Of a DNA stretch of 64,000 bases, positions 16,981-25,266 are shown in pieces. The stretch's first letter is position 1. Each line of letters opens with the position of its first letter. The translations under genes were made by a program, and so were the position numbers. The notes under the pieces were generated by a model. It was not told the DNA's origin. It saw only the letters and a program-made list of their open reading frames with translations, and searched no databases. The stretch lies in assembly GCF_024172165.1 (NCBI RefSeq), contig NZ_JAMZEB010000002.1:6221501-6285500 (forward strand), read 5' to 3'. The stretch is from Nonomuraea thailandensis. GTDB lineage: Bacteria; Actinomycetota; Actinomycetes; Streptosporangiales; Streptosporangiaceae.

Positions 16981-18527
16981 TAGTGCTTCCTGCTTTCCTT
17001 GCGTGCGTCGATCGCTCCGGCGACCACTTCGCGGTCGTCGAAGGGGATCACCTCGCCTGAAACGTACTGGCCCTGCTCGTGACCCTTGCCCGCTACGACG
17101 ATCACGTCGCCGCGCCCGGCCCGGGCGATCGCCAGGCCGATGGCGGCCGCGCGGTCGGGCTCAATGATCACATGAGCGCGGTCGTGCTGCGGAACGCGGA
17201 GCGCTCCCTCCATCATCGTCGCGAGGATGGCCAGCGGATCCTCGGAGCGGGGATTGTCGCTCGTGAAAATGGCCACATCTGCCAGCTCGGCGGAGATCTG
17301 GCCCATGATGGGCCGTTTGCCCTTGTCGCGGTCGCCGCCGCAGCCGAGCACGATCGTCAGCGTGCCCTCCGTGACCGTACGCAGCGAGCGCAGCACCGAC
17401 TCGACGGCCCCCGGCTTGTGCGAGTAGTCCACGACGGCCTGGAAGCCGTCACCGGCGCCCGTGACACGCTGCATGCGCCCCGGCACCCCGCTCAGCGAGC
17501 CGACGCCGTGCACGGCCGTGTGCAGCGGCACCCCGGCCTCGACGAGCGTGACGATGGCGCCGAGCGCGTTGGCCACGTTGAACGGGCCGGGCAGCGCGAC
17601 GCTCGCGTCGGCCTCGACGCCGCCGGGGCCGACCACCCGGAAGACGCTGCCGTCGGAGCCGAGCCTGGCGTCCACCGCCCGCCACTCGGCCTCCGGGTCG
17701 CCCAGCGCCGAGAACGTGGTCATCGGCACCTTCGCCAGGCCGAGCAGCTCGCGCCCGTAGCGGTCGTCGAGGTTGGTCACCCCGGCGCGGCTCAGCTCAG
17801 GCTGGAACAGCTTCACCTTGGTCGCGAAGTAGTCCTCGAAGTCCTTGTGGAAGTCGAGGTGGTCCTGCGACAGGTTCGTGAACAGGGCGACGTCGTAGTA
17901 GATGCCGTCGACCCTGCCCAGCGCCAGCGCGTGGCTGGAGACCTCCATGGCGGCCGCGGTGACGCCCTCCTCGCGCATCAGCGCGAACAGGCCGTGCAGG
18001 TCGCAAGCCTCCGGCGTGGTGAGCGTGGGCTGGAAGCGGAGATCGCCCACGTGGATCTCGACGCCGCCCACCAGGCCCGCCCGGTGACCGGCGGCCCGCA
18101 GGCCCGCCTCCAGCATGAACGTGGTGGTGGACTTGCCGCTGGTGCCCGTGACGCCGAGGACCTGGATGTCGTGGGCCGGCTGCCCGTACACCCAGGAGGA
18201 GATCTGCCCGAGCAGGGCGCGCGGGTCGGGCACGATGAGCACCGGCAGCCCGGTGGCCACGGCCGCGTCGCGGCCCGCCCGGTCGGTGAGCACGGCCACG
18301 GCGCCGCCGGCCATGGCGTCGGCGGCGAACGTGGCGCCGTGGACCCGGTTGCCGGGCAGCGCTACGTACAGGTCGCCGCGCCTGACGTTGCGGCTGTCGA
18401 TGGTGACGCCGGTCAGCGCGGCATGAGGCGACCGCGCAGTGCCCGAATCGGCGTCGAGCATGGTCGCGAGCCCGGTCAGCGGGCGAGGCGGGCTGGTCGT
18501 GGGACGCATAGACGACGGGGGACGCAC
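16980..18527 (-). CDS. murE: UDP-MurNAc-L-Ala-D-Glu--meso-diaminopimelate ligase MurE
   Basis: MurE adds the third residue of the stem peptide. The DNPRSEDP motif near the C-terminus is the pattern for meso-diaminopimelate, so the wall is predicted to be of the A1-gamma, DAP type. Other motifs are LGVTGTSGKSTTTFMLEAGL (ATP loop), TTPEACDLHGLFA, EVSSHALALGRVDG and NLSQDHLDFHKDFEDYFATK with the carbamylated lysine. Length 515 aa is normal. It lies 22 nt after ftsI. The first residues (MRPPSSMRPTTSPPRP) may be a start overcall. Confidence 0.97.
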   Translation of the reverse strand: MRPPSSMRPTTSPPRPLTGLATMLDADSGTARSPHAALTGVTIDSRNVRRGDLYVALPGNRVHGATFAADAMAGGAVAVLTDRAGRDAAVATGLPVLIVPDPRALLGQISSWVYGQPAHDIQVLGVTGTSGKSTTTFMLEAGLRAAGHRAGLVGGVEIHVGDLRFQPTLTTPEACDLHGLFALMREEGVTAAAMEVSSHALALGRVDGIYYDVALFTNLSQDHLDFHKDFEDYFATKVKLFQPELSRAGVTNLDDRYGRELLGLAKVPMTTFSALGDPEAEWRAVDARLGSDGSVFRVVGPGGVEADASVALPGPFNVANALGAIVTLVEAGVPLHTAVHGVGSLSGVPGRMQRVTGAGDGFQAVVDYSHKPGAVESVLRSLRTVTEGTLTIVLGCGGDRDKGKRPIMGQISAELADVAIFTSDNPRSEDPLAILATMMEGALRVPQHDRAHVIIEPDRAAAIGLAIARAGRGDVIVVAGKGHEQGQYVSGEVIPFDDREVVAGAIDARKESRKH

Positions 18528-18549
18528 GGCGAGAGCGTACCTTCCCTGG

Positions 18550-21327
18550 TCACTGTCCGGCGCGCGTACGCACCGTCGGCGCGGCGGAGCCTGTGGGAGG
18601 AATCTTCTTGCTCTTGATGGCGAACGTCATCACATCCTTGAACACGGGGGCCGCCAACTGCCCGCCGAAGTGGCCCTTCTTCGGGTTCTGCACCACCGAG
18701 AGCACCACCAGGCGGGGCTTGTCGGCCGGCGCGAACCCGACGAACGAGGCGGTGTAGCCGTCGTAGCGGCCGAGCTCGGCGTCGTAGCGGTTGGCCGTGC
18801 CCGTCTTGCCCGCCACCCGGTAACCGTCGATGGCCGCGAGCTGGCCCGTGCCCTCCTCGCCCACCGCGCTCTCCAGCATGGTCGTGATCTCCCTGGCCGT
18901 CGTCTCGCTCACCACCCTGGTCTGCTTACCGGCAGGAGCCGGGACGAACCTGCCCGTGGCGTCCGTCGTGCCCGCCACGATCTGCGGGTCGAGCTTCACG
19001 CCGCCGTTGGCGATGGTCTGGTAGACGCTGGCCATCTGCAGCGCCGTCACGGAAACACCCTGCCCGTAGGCGACCGTGCAGCTCTGGCTGCCCGACCACT
19101 TGCGGTAGTCGGGCAGCAGGCCCGCCTCCGCGCCGGGCACGCCGCCGCCCGGCGCGGAGCCGAACCCGAACGCCTTCAGCATCTCGTACAGCTTCTGGCT
19201 GCCGACCTTGCGCGCCGCCATGACCGTGGCCACGTTACTGGACTGCGCCATCGCCTGGCGGAACGTCAGCGCCTCCACCTTGTGCGCGTGCGCGTCACGC
19301 AGCACCTGGTCGGCGCACCTGATCCGGTCGGGCACCTGGTAGACCGTGTCGGGCGTCACCGCCTTGGCCTCCAGCGCGGCGGCGGCGGTGATCACCTTGT
19401 TGGTGCTGCCCGGCTCGAACACGTCGGCGGCGGCCTTGTTGACGTACCGGGACTCGGGGGCCTTGCGCCAGTCGTTCAGGTCGAGCTCGGGGGCGTTGGC
19501 CATGGCGACGATCTGCGCCGTCTGCACGTCCATGACGATCACGGTGCCGCTGTCGGCCCCGGACTTCTGCACCTGCTCGCCGATCGACTTCTGGGCGGCC
19601 CACTGGATGTCGCGGTCGATGGTCAGCCGCACGTCCTGGCCGTCGACGGGCGCGGTGCGCTGGCTGCTGGTCATCGGGATGCGCTGGCCGTCGCGGCCGG
19701 TCTCCACGCGCTGCTCGCCGTCGTGCCCGGCCAGCAGCGAGTTCCTGGCCTGCTCCATGCCGCCCAGGCCGTTGCCCTCGTCGCCGACGAACCCGATCAG
19801 GCTGCCCGCCAGGTCGCCCGCCGGGTACAGCCGCTTGTAGGTCTTCTTCGTCGACAGCGCGGGCACGCGCTGCTGCAGCAGGCGCGTGGCCACGACGGGC
19901 TCGACGTCCCTGGCCAGGAGCTGGTAGTGGGTGCCGGTCCTGCCCAGCTTGGCGGCCATCTCCTGCTCGTCCTTGCCGAGCTGCTGGGCCAGGATCTTGG
20001 CGATGTTCGCGCGCACGCCTGCGGGCACCTTGGAGGGGTCGATCGACACCTCGCGGGCCTCGACGGTGACGGCCAGGTCGTGGCCGTTGACGTCGGTGAT
20101 CGAGCCGCGCTTGGCCGGGATCGTCTCGGTGTGCTGGCGCTGGTCGGCCGCGGCCTCCTCGTAGACCTTGGAGTCGAGGCCCTGCATCTGGATCAGCCGG
20201 CCGGCGAAGATCGACAGGATGAACGTCATGCCGATCAGGCCGAAGTTGATCCGCCTGCGCGGGCTGCCCAGCCGCAGCACCAGCGGCGGGCGCGGCGGCC
20301 TGGGCGGCGGCCGGCGCGGGCCCCTGGGCGGCGGCACGTCACCGCCGCGCCGGGCCACCCGCTCGCGCGCCTCCGGCCGGGAGCCGCCCGGCTGGGCGCG
20401 GCGCTGCGGCCCGTCCTCCTGCCTGCTCCTGCGCCGGGCCTCCTCGCCTCCGCCACGGCCCGGCTCGGCCCCGCCGCGCCCGGCCTCGGCCCTGGAACGC
20501 CCGCTCTCCGCACCGGTACGGCCGTTCTCGGCCCTGGAACGCCCGCTCTCCGCGCCCGTGCGCCCGGCCTCACGCCGCGCGCCGGACCCGCGAGCCGCCA
20601 CGCCTCCAGAGCCGGCGCCCCGGGACGCTGCGGGCCGATCACCGGGCCGATCACCGGGCCGATCACCCGCGCGACCGCGGGCACGCTCGTCGTGCCCCTG
20701 CACGCGGCCCCTGAGCCGCTCGTCGTCCTCACCGCCCCGGGAGCCACCACGCCCCCTCGGCCGCTCGCCGTCGTCGGTCCCCCGGGAGCCACGCCCTCTC
20801 GGCTGCTCGTCGCCGGCCCCCCGGGAACCATGCCCCCTGGGCCGGTCGGTGTCCTCGCGGCCCTGGGCGCCGCGCCCGCGCGGGGAGTCGCCCTCGTCGC
20901 GCCCCCTCGGCCGCTCACCGTCGCGCGAGCGCCTGCGGGCGCCGTCACCGGTCTCCGGACGCGAGCGGGCGTCGTCGGCCGGCTCCTGCCGGGAGCGGCG
21001 CGGCTCGTCGCCGGAGTCGCGCCCGCTCCGGCCGCGCGCGTTGTCGCCGGAGTCGCGCCCCGGCCGGTCACGGTCGTCGTCGCGCCCGAACGTGTCACGC
21101 CCGAACGGCAGGTCGAGGGGGTCGCGCGGGCGTCGCGGCGGGTTCTCCGGCGACGCCGGACGGCCCGACCCGTCGGAACGGCCCCCGTCCGAACGGGAGG
21201 CGCCGCCCTGACGCCCCGTCCGCCCCGGACCTCCCGGCGTACGACGAGCGGCGCCAGGCCCTCCCTGAGAGCCGGCGCCGCCAGCGCCGCGGCCGGGACC
21301 CTGCCCCCTGCCGCCTGATTCCCTCAC
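18550..21327 (-). CDS. ftsI: FtsI/PBP3-type septal transpeptidase with giant disordered N-terminus
   Basis: A class B penicillin-binding protein that cross-links septal peptidoglycan with FtsW. Residues 1 to about 355 are low-complexity Arg, Gly, Asp, Ser and Pro, cytoplasmic by topology. One membrane helix follows (INFGLIGMTFILSIFAG, about 358-377), then the PBP dimer domain (AKRGSITDVNGHDLAVTV) and the transpeptidase: catalytic SxxK as EPGSTNK (about residue 640), SSN (AQSSNVAT, about 695) and KTGT (VAGKTGTANR, about 838). All three motifs are intact. Usual FtsI is 550-650 aa; this is 925. ATG at 21327 overlaps the ftsL stop (ATGA), which supports the long N-terminus as real. Confidence 0.93.
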   Translation of the reverse strand: MRESGGRGQGPGRGAGGAGSQGGPGAARRTPGGPGRTGRQGGASRSDGGRSDGSGRPASPENPPRRPRDPLDLPFGRDTFGRDDDRDRPGRDSGDNARGRSGRDSGDEPRRSRQEPADDARSRPETGDGARRRSRDGERPRGRDEGDSPRGRGAQGREDTDRPRGHGSRGAGDEQPRGRGSRGTDDGERPRGRGGSRGGEDDERLRGRVQGHDERARGRAGDRPGDRPGDRPAASRGAGSGGVAARGSGARREAGRTGAESGRSRAENGRTGAESGRSRAEAGRGGAEPGRGGGEEARRRSRQEDGPQRRAQPGGSRPEARERVARRGGDVPPPRGPRRPPPRPPRPPLVLRLGSPRRRINFGLIGMTFILSIFAGRLIQMQGLDSKVYEEAAADQRQHTETIPAKRGSITDVNGHDLAVTVEAREVSIDPSKVPAGVRANIAKILAQQLGKDEQEMAAKLGRTGTHYQLLARDVEPVVATRLLQQRVPALSTKKTYKRLYPAGDLAGSLIGFVGDEGNGLGGMEQARNSLLAGHDGEQRVETGRDGQRIPMTSSQRTAPVDGQDVRLTIDRDIQWAAQKSIGEQVQKSGADSGTVIVMDVQTAQIVAMANAPELDLNDWRKAPESRYVNKAAADVFEPGSTNKVITAAAALEAKAVTPDTVYQVPDRIRCADQVLRDAHAHKVEALTFRQAMAQSSNVATVMAARKVGSQKLYEMLKAFGFGSAPGGGVPGAEAGLLPDYRKWSGSQSCTVAYGQGVSVTALQMASVYQTIANGGVKLDPQIVAGTTDATGRFVPAPAGKQTRVVSETTAREITTMLESAVGEEGTGQLAAIDGYRVAGKTGTANRYDAELGRYDGYTASFVGFAPADKPRLVVLSVVQNPKKGHFGGQLAAPVFKDVMTFAIKSKKIPPTGSAAPTVRTRAGQ

Positions 21328-22187
21328 CGCTCCGTGTCCACCCGGCTCGCCTGGTCGCCCGCGCTGCTCCAGCTGTCGACCTCGCTCCAGTCGCGGTCGT
21401 AGCCCTGCTTCTCGGCCAGGTCGGCGATGACGCCGGGCTGGGTCTTGCGCTGGTACTCCTGGTCGATCTGCTCGTTCTGCAGCCGCGCCTCGGCGATCTC
21501 CTTGCGCAGGGTGGCGTCGGTGATGGCGTCCTGGGCGAGCATGGTGTTGAGCAGCAGCAGGCTCACCAGGCCGCCACAGAGCAGCCCGACGACGAGCAGC
21601 ACGAACGGGGCCCGCTGCCGGCGCGCGGGACCGCGCCGCGGCGCGGGACGGCCCGGGGCCGCCTCGGCACGCGCGCGACCGCCCAGCGGCCGCCTGGCGG
21701 CGGCCTGGCCACGAACCCGCTCGACGACCGGCGTCCTGCGGCCCGTGCCCCGCACCCGCTCGTCGGCCGGCGTCTCACGACCGGCGGCCTCACGCGCGCG
21801 CTCACCCGTCTCACGACCGGCTGCCTCACGCACCCGCCCAGCGGCCTCACGGCCTGCGGCCTCGCGCACCCGGCCGGCGGCCTCACGGCTCGCGGCACCG
21901 CGTGCCTGCCCAGCGGCCTCGCGACCACCGGCGCCGCCGCGCGCGCGGCCCGCGGCGGGCGCCGTGCCGTCGGCGTCGGCCCGCGCGCGCTCGTCGGCCG
22001 GCCGCCTCCCGGCGGCCTCGGCGCGGGCCCGTTCGGCGGCCGAGCGCTTGGCCTCGGGCTCGTGCCGCGTGTCAGGACGGGGACGCGGCTTGGGCTGGTG
22101 CCCCGTCGCCGAGCGGCGCGTGCCCGTCTTGGGCACGGCGCGGCGGCCGGGCGTGCCCTTGCCGGTCTCCTGCTCAGTCGTCAACAC
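21324..22187 (-). CDS. ftsL: FtsL-like divisome protein with Arg/Ala/Glu repeat N-terminus
   Basis: By position between rsmH and ftsI and by shape this is the FtsL subunit that works with FtsQ and FtsB. One membrane helix (FVLLVVGLLCGGLVSLLLLNTML, about residues 193-215) precedes a short coiled coil (LRKEIAEARLQNEQIDQEYQ) and a final ADLAEKQGYDRDWSEV stretch. The first 190 residues are a charged region made of AGRETGERAREAAGRE-type repeats, predicted disordered. Typical FtsL is 90-200 aa, so 287 is long. FtsL sequences diverge widely; the call rests on context and topology. Confidence 0.8.
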   Translation of the reverse strand: MLTTEQETGKGTPGRRAVPKTGTRRSATGHQPKPRPRPDTRHEPEAKRSAAERARAEAAGRRPADERARADADGTAPAAGRARGGAGGREAAGQARGAASREAAGRVREAAGREAAGRVREAAGRETGERAREAAGRETPADERVRGTGRRTPVVERVRGQAAARRPLGGRARAEAAPGRPAPRRGPARRQRAPFVLLVVGLLCGGLVSLLLLNTMLAQDAITDATLRKEIAEARLQNEQIDQEYQRKTQPGVIADLAEKQGYDRDWSEVDSWSSAGDQASRVDTER

Positions 22188-23139
22188 GGATCCTCTCTGC
22201 CGCCCGTAGCCGGGCCGAGGCCGCCCGCGGGTTGCGGGCGAGCTCTTCGTCGCTTGGGAGCTCCGCTCCCCTCGTCAGCAGGCGGAACCTCGGCTGGTGA
22301 GCCGGTAGCGGGACGGGCAGCCCGGGAGGGCTGGTGTCCCTGGTTCGCGCCGTGAGGGCCTGCTTGGTGAGCCGGTCCTCGAGTGAGTGGTAGGAGAGCA
22401 CGACGACTCTCCCGCCGAGCACCAGCGCGTCGAGTGCCGCGGGGAGCGCCGCCTCCAGGGCGGACAGCTCCGCGTTCACCTCGATGCGCAAAGCCTGGAA
22501 AGTGCGCTTGGCCGGGTTGCCCCCGGTGCGCCGGGTCGCGGCGGGGATCGCCTCGCGGACGATGTCCGCCAGCCGCTTCGTAGACGTTATTGCCTCTTTG
22601 GCCCGTTCCTTGATGATCAGCCCCGCGACACGCGGGGCGAATCTCTCCTCGCCGTAGACGCGCAGGATGCGGGTCAGCTCCGCGGCGTCGTAGGTGTTGA
22701 CCACCTGCTCGGCCGTCAGCTCCTGCGAGGTGTCCATGCGCATGTCGAGCGGAGCGTCGTAGGAGTAGGCGAAACCGCGCTCCGCCTCGTCGAGCTGCGG
22801 CGAGGAGACGCCCAGGTCGAACAGCGCCCCGTTGATCGCGGTGCGGCCCGTGCGGGCGAGCACGCCCGCCAGGTCGGCGGAGGAGGCGTGGACGAGGGTG
22901 ATCCTGTCGGCGTACGGGCGGAGCCTGCGCGTGGAGAAGTCGATGGCGAAGGGATCGCGGTCGATCCCGATCAGATGCAGCCCGGGGTGGGCGGCGAGCA
23001 GGGCCTCCGAGTGGCCACCGAGGCCGAGGTTGGCGTCGACGACGACCGGATCAGGCACGGAGAGCGCGGGGCCCAGCAGCTCCAGAACGCGCTCGAGCAG
23101 CACCGGAACGTGACCGCCCGTGCCGACGTCGTCGCCCAT
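22174..23139 (-). CDS. rsmH: RsmH (MraW), 16S rRNA C1402 N4-methyltransferase
   Basis: RsmH methylates N4 of C1402 in 16S rRNA using S-adenosylmethionine. Motifs are GGHVPVLLERVLELL, VVDANLGLGGHSEALLAAHPG (SAM site), LIGIDRDPFAI, GALFDLGVSSPQLDEAERGF, DMRMD, and VVVLSYHSLEDRLTKQ. The ATG at 23139 (MGDDVGTGGHVPV) gives normal length, 321 aa, and has a G-rich ribosome site upstream. ATG at 23184 (MNASSASK) is an alternative with 15 more residues. The frame is open back to the mraZ stop. It overlaps ftsL by 14 nt. Confidence 0.94.
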   Translation of the reverse strand: MGDDVGTGGHVPVLLERVLELLGPALSVPDPVVVDANLGLGGHSEALLAAHPGLHLIGIDRDPFAIDFSTRRLRPYADRITLVHASSADLAGVLARTGRTAINGALFDLGVSSPQLDEAERGFAYSYDAPLDMRMDTSQELTAEQVVNTYDAAELTRILRVYGEERFAPRVAGLIIKERAKEAITSTKRLADIVREAIPAATRRTGGNPAKRTFQALRIEVNAELSALEAALPAALDALVLGGRVVVLSYHSLEDRLTKQALTARTRDTSPPGLPVPLPAHQPRFRLLTRGAELPSDEELARNPRAASARLRAAERIRVDD

Positions 23140-23360
23140 CTCCAACCCCCCTCTCGCGTCCTTGCTCGCGGATGACGCGTTCATCGATCGTTCGCCGGTC
23201 CTTTCCTGGGTCCCCACCCGGAGCCGCCCGGCCAGGTCCCCATCCGCACCCTCTTCGTGGACGCCCGCCATCTGACACCGGGGAAGGTGCATCAGCTGCG
23301 GACAGTGGTTGCGGGTGGAGACCTCGCCGAACGACATCACCGACGGATCGACCGTGGTCA

Positions 23361-23792
23361 CTACAAGATCCCTGGCAGCACCTCCTCCGACAGCTCGGAA
23401 AACGCCTGCTCCTGCGCGCTGAGATAGGTGTCCCAGGCCTGTGCGTCCCAGATCTCCAGCCGGGTGTTGGCCCCGATGACGACGCAGTCACGTTCCAGCC
23501 CCGCGTACTGGCGGAGGCTCTGCGGGATCGTGATGCGCCCTTGCTTGTCTGGTTTCTCGTCGGACGCGCTGGCGAAGAAGACGCGGCTGTAGTCACGCAC
23601 CGCCTTGGCGGTGACCGGGGCGGTGCTGAGAGCCTCGGTTATGCGCTGGAACTCCTCCACGGGAAACACGTAGAGGCATCGCTCCTGGCCTTTGGTGATC
23701 ACAAGACCCTCCGCCAGCTCCTCACGGTACTTAGCCGGCAGGAACAGCCGTCCCTTGTCGTCCAGACGCGGTTGATGGGTGCCGAGGAACAT
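23361..23792 (-). CDS. mraZ: MraZ, transcriptional regulator of the dcw operon
   Basis: MraZ is an AbrB-fold DNA-binding protein that binds repeats before its own gene and represses the dcw operon in several bacteria. The 143-residue protein has the two SpoVT/AbrB-like repeats: FLGTHQPRLDDKGRLFLPAK and EKPDKQGRITIPQSLRQYAG. ATG at 23792 is chosen over GTG at 23801 because GGGAGG sits about 8-9 nt upstream and family members begin MFLG. It is the first gene of the minus-strand dcw run. Its box array is visible upstream. Confidence 0.96.
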   Translation of the reverse strand: MFLGTHQPRLDDKGRLFLPAKYREELAEGLVITKGQERCLYVFPVEEFQRITEALSTAPVTAKAVRDYSRVFFASASDEKPDKQGRITIPQSLRQYAGLERDCVVIGANTRLEIWDAQAWDTYLSAQEQAFSELSEEVLPGIL

Positions 23793-23843
23793 CGGCCCCA
23801 CCTCCCGTGCCTCGTGGAGCGCTCAGCGCTGGTGCACCGGGCT

Positions 23844-23885
23844 CTCCACTGCGCACCACCATACTCCACTTCTCCCCACCGTCAA
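23844..23885 (-). promoter_or_regulatory. mraZ promoter with four MraZ boxes
   Basis: On the minus strand: -35 TTGACG (23880-23885), a 16-nt spacer, -10 TATGGT (23858-23863). Four boxes, GTGGGG, GTGGAG, GTGGTG and GTGGAG, begin at 23879, 23869, 23859 and 23849, exactly 10 bp apart, so all face one side of the helix. Two lie in the spacer, one on the -10 and one just after it. This matches the known MraZ operator type and predicts autorepression of the dcw operon. Confidence 0.85.
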
Positions 23886-23972
23886 CTGATTCGAACCGTC
23901 TTCATCATCGGTTTCCGTTGCGTTACCGCAGGTCAGAGCGATGGAGCAGGGTGGGGGGCGGTGCGCGGGGGG

Positions 23973-24001
23973 TCAACCCTCATGGGCGTGTCGAGGGTTG
24001 A
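23973..24001. promoter_or_regulatory. 9-bp inverted repeat in the mraZ-moxR divergent region
   Basis: TCAACCCTC (23973-23981) and GAGGGTTGA (23993-24001) form a perfect inverted repeat with an 11-nt spacer. The region 23886-24263 has no supported gene and must hold the moxR promoter; a possible -10 TAGGGT is at 24175-24180. The repeat could be an operator or a hairpin, since no U-run follows it on the plus strand. Confidence 0.45.
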
Positions 24002-24263
24002 AAAGCCCGTGGAAACAGGGCTCGCGGGGACCGGGGGTGCCCGGGTGGGGGAAAGTGGGGCGCTCCGCGGGGTCCGCTGTGTCACCGGATTCGCACTGCC
24101 ATGCCACAAGAACAGGAACTTTGCCGGTGTTCGCTGGAATATCCGCAAATGTCGCTCAAGAACCCGCAGCGTCGTAGGGTCGTACAGACAATGGAAAAGG
24201 AATGGCATGGCTCCCGCAAAGGCACCGTACCGGGACAGCCGTCGCACTTCTCATGGAGGCCTG

Positions 24264-25235
24264 GTGGCAGTAACCCATGACGTCCCTCCCCAGCTCGACG
24301 AGCTGGTCTCCACAGCCCACCGGATTCGGCAGGCCATCGAATCGGTGATCGAGGGCAAGAGCGATGCCGTCCGCCTCACGCTGACCGTCTTGCTCGCGGA
24401 GGGCCACCTCCTGATCGAGGACGTGCCGGGTGTCGGCAAGACGATGCTCGCCAAGGCATTGGCCCGCTCCATCGACTGTCCTGTGCGACGGGTCCAGTTC
24501 ACCCCGGACCTGCTGCCCAGCGACATCACCGGAGTGAGCGCCTACAACCAGCAGACCAGAGAGTTCGAGTTCAAGCCAGGGCCCGTCTTCGCCAACATCG
24601 TGGTGGGCGACGAGATCAACCGTGCCTCTCCCAAGACGCAGTCGGCGTTGCTGGAGTGCATGGAGGAGCACCAGGTGACGGTGGACGGGCACACGTACCA
24701 GCTCGACGCGCCGTTCATGGTGATCGCCACCCAGAACCCGATCGAGATGGAGGGCACCTATCCCCTGCCCGAGGCGCAGCGCGACCGCTTCACCGCGCGC
24801 GTCGCGATGGGCTACCCCGAGCCGACCGCCGAGCTGGAGATGCTCGACGTGCACGGGGGCACCTCGCCCCTCGACAAGCTCGAGCCGGTCGCCACGACCG
24901 CCGAGGTGCGCGCGCTGATCGAGGCCGTACGCGGCGTCTACGTCTCCCAGGCGGTCAAGAAGTACGCCATCGACCTCGTCGTGGCCACCCGCCACTCCCC
25001 CGACCTGCGGCTGGGTGCCTCCCCCCGGTCCACGCTGCAGCTCGTACGCGCGGCGCGGGCGCACGCGGCCCTGTCCGGACGCGACTACGTCATCCCCGAC
25101 GACCTCCAGGACCTGGCCATCCCGGTGCTGGCGCACCGCCTGCTGCCCAGCGTCGAGGCCCAGGGGCAGCGCCGCCTGCCCGAGCAGGTGGTGACGGATC
25201 TGATCAGGCGCGTGCCGGTGCCGGAGACCCGCTGA
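24264..25235 (+). CDS. MoxR family AAA+ ATPase
   Basis: A MoxR chaperone-like ATPase, likely acting with the adjacent DUF58 and transglutaminase proteins. Motifs are Walker A EDVPGVGKTMLAKALA, the pre-sensor RVQFTPDLLPSDITG, Walker B VVGDEINRASPKTQSALLE, ATQNPIEMEGTYPLPEAQRDRF with sensor and arginine finger, and the LLPSVEAQG C-terminus. GTG at 24264 has GGAGG 4 nt before it and gives 323 aa. ATG at 24207 with AAGGA 5 nt before is an equally possible start adding 19 residues. Gap to the next gene is 31 nt. Confidence 0.93.
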   Translation: MAVTHDVPPQLDELVSTAHRIRQAIESVIEGKSDAVRLTLTVLLAEGHLLIEDVPGVGKTMLAKALARSIDCPVRRVQFTPDLLPSDITGVSAYNQQTREFEFKPGPVFANIVVGDEINRASPKTQSALLECMEEHQVTVDGHTYQLDAPFMVIATQNPIEMEGTYPLPEAQRDRFTARVAMGYPEPTAELEMLDVHGGTSPLDKLEPVATTAEVRALIEAVRGVYVSQAVKKYAIDLVVATRHSPDLRLGASPRSTLQLVRAARAHAALSGRDYVIPDDLQDLAIPVLAHRLLPSVEAQGQRRLPEQVVTDLIRRVPVPETR

Positions 25236-25266
25236 TGAGACAGCGGCGTACGTGGAGTGAGGCACA

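Noticed and set aside
16980..18527. Lys-type MurE specificity
   Set aside because: The DNPR motif is present, which marks meso-diaminopimelate enzymes.
18439..21318. Very long plus-strand open frame opposite ftsI
   Set aside because: It mirrors the GC codon pattern of ftsI and gives Arg/Ala/Val-rich protein with no domain; antisense shadows of this kind are common at this GC content.
23886..23899. GGTTCGAATC (minus strand), resembling a tRNA T-arm
   Set aside because: No pairing T-stem, no anticodon arm or acceptor stem around it; it lies in the mraZ promoter region.
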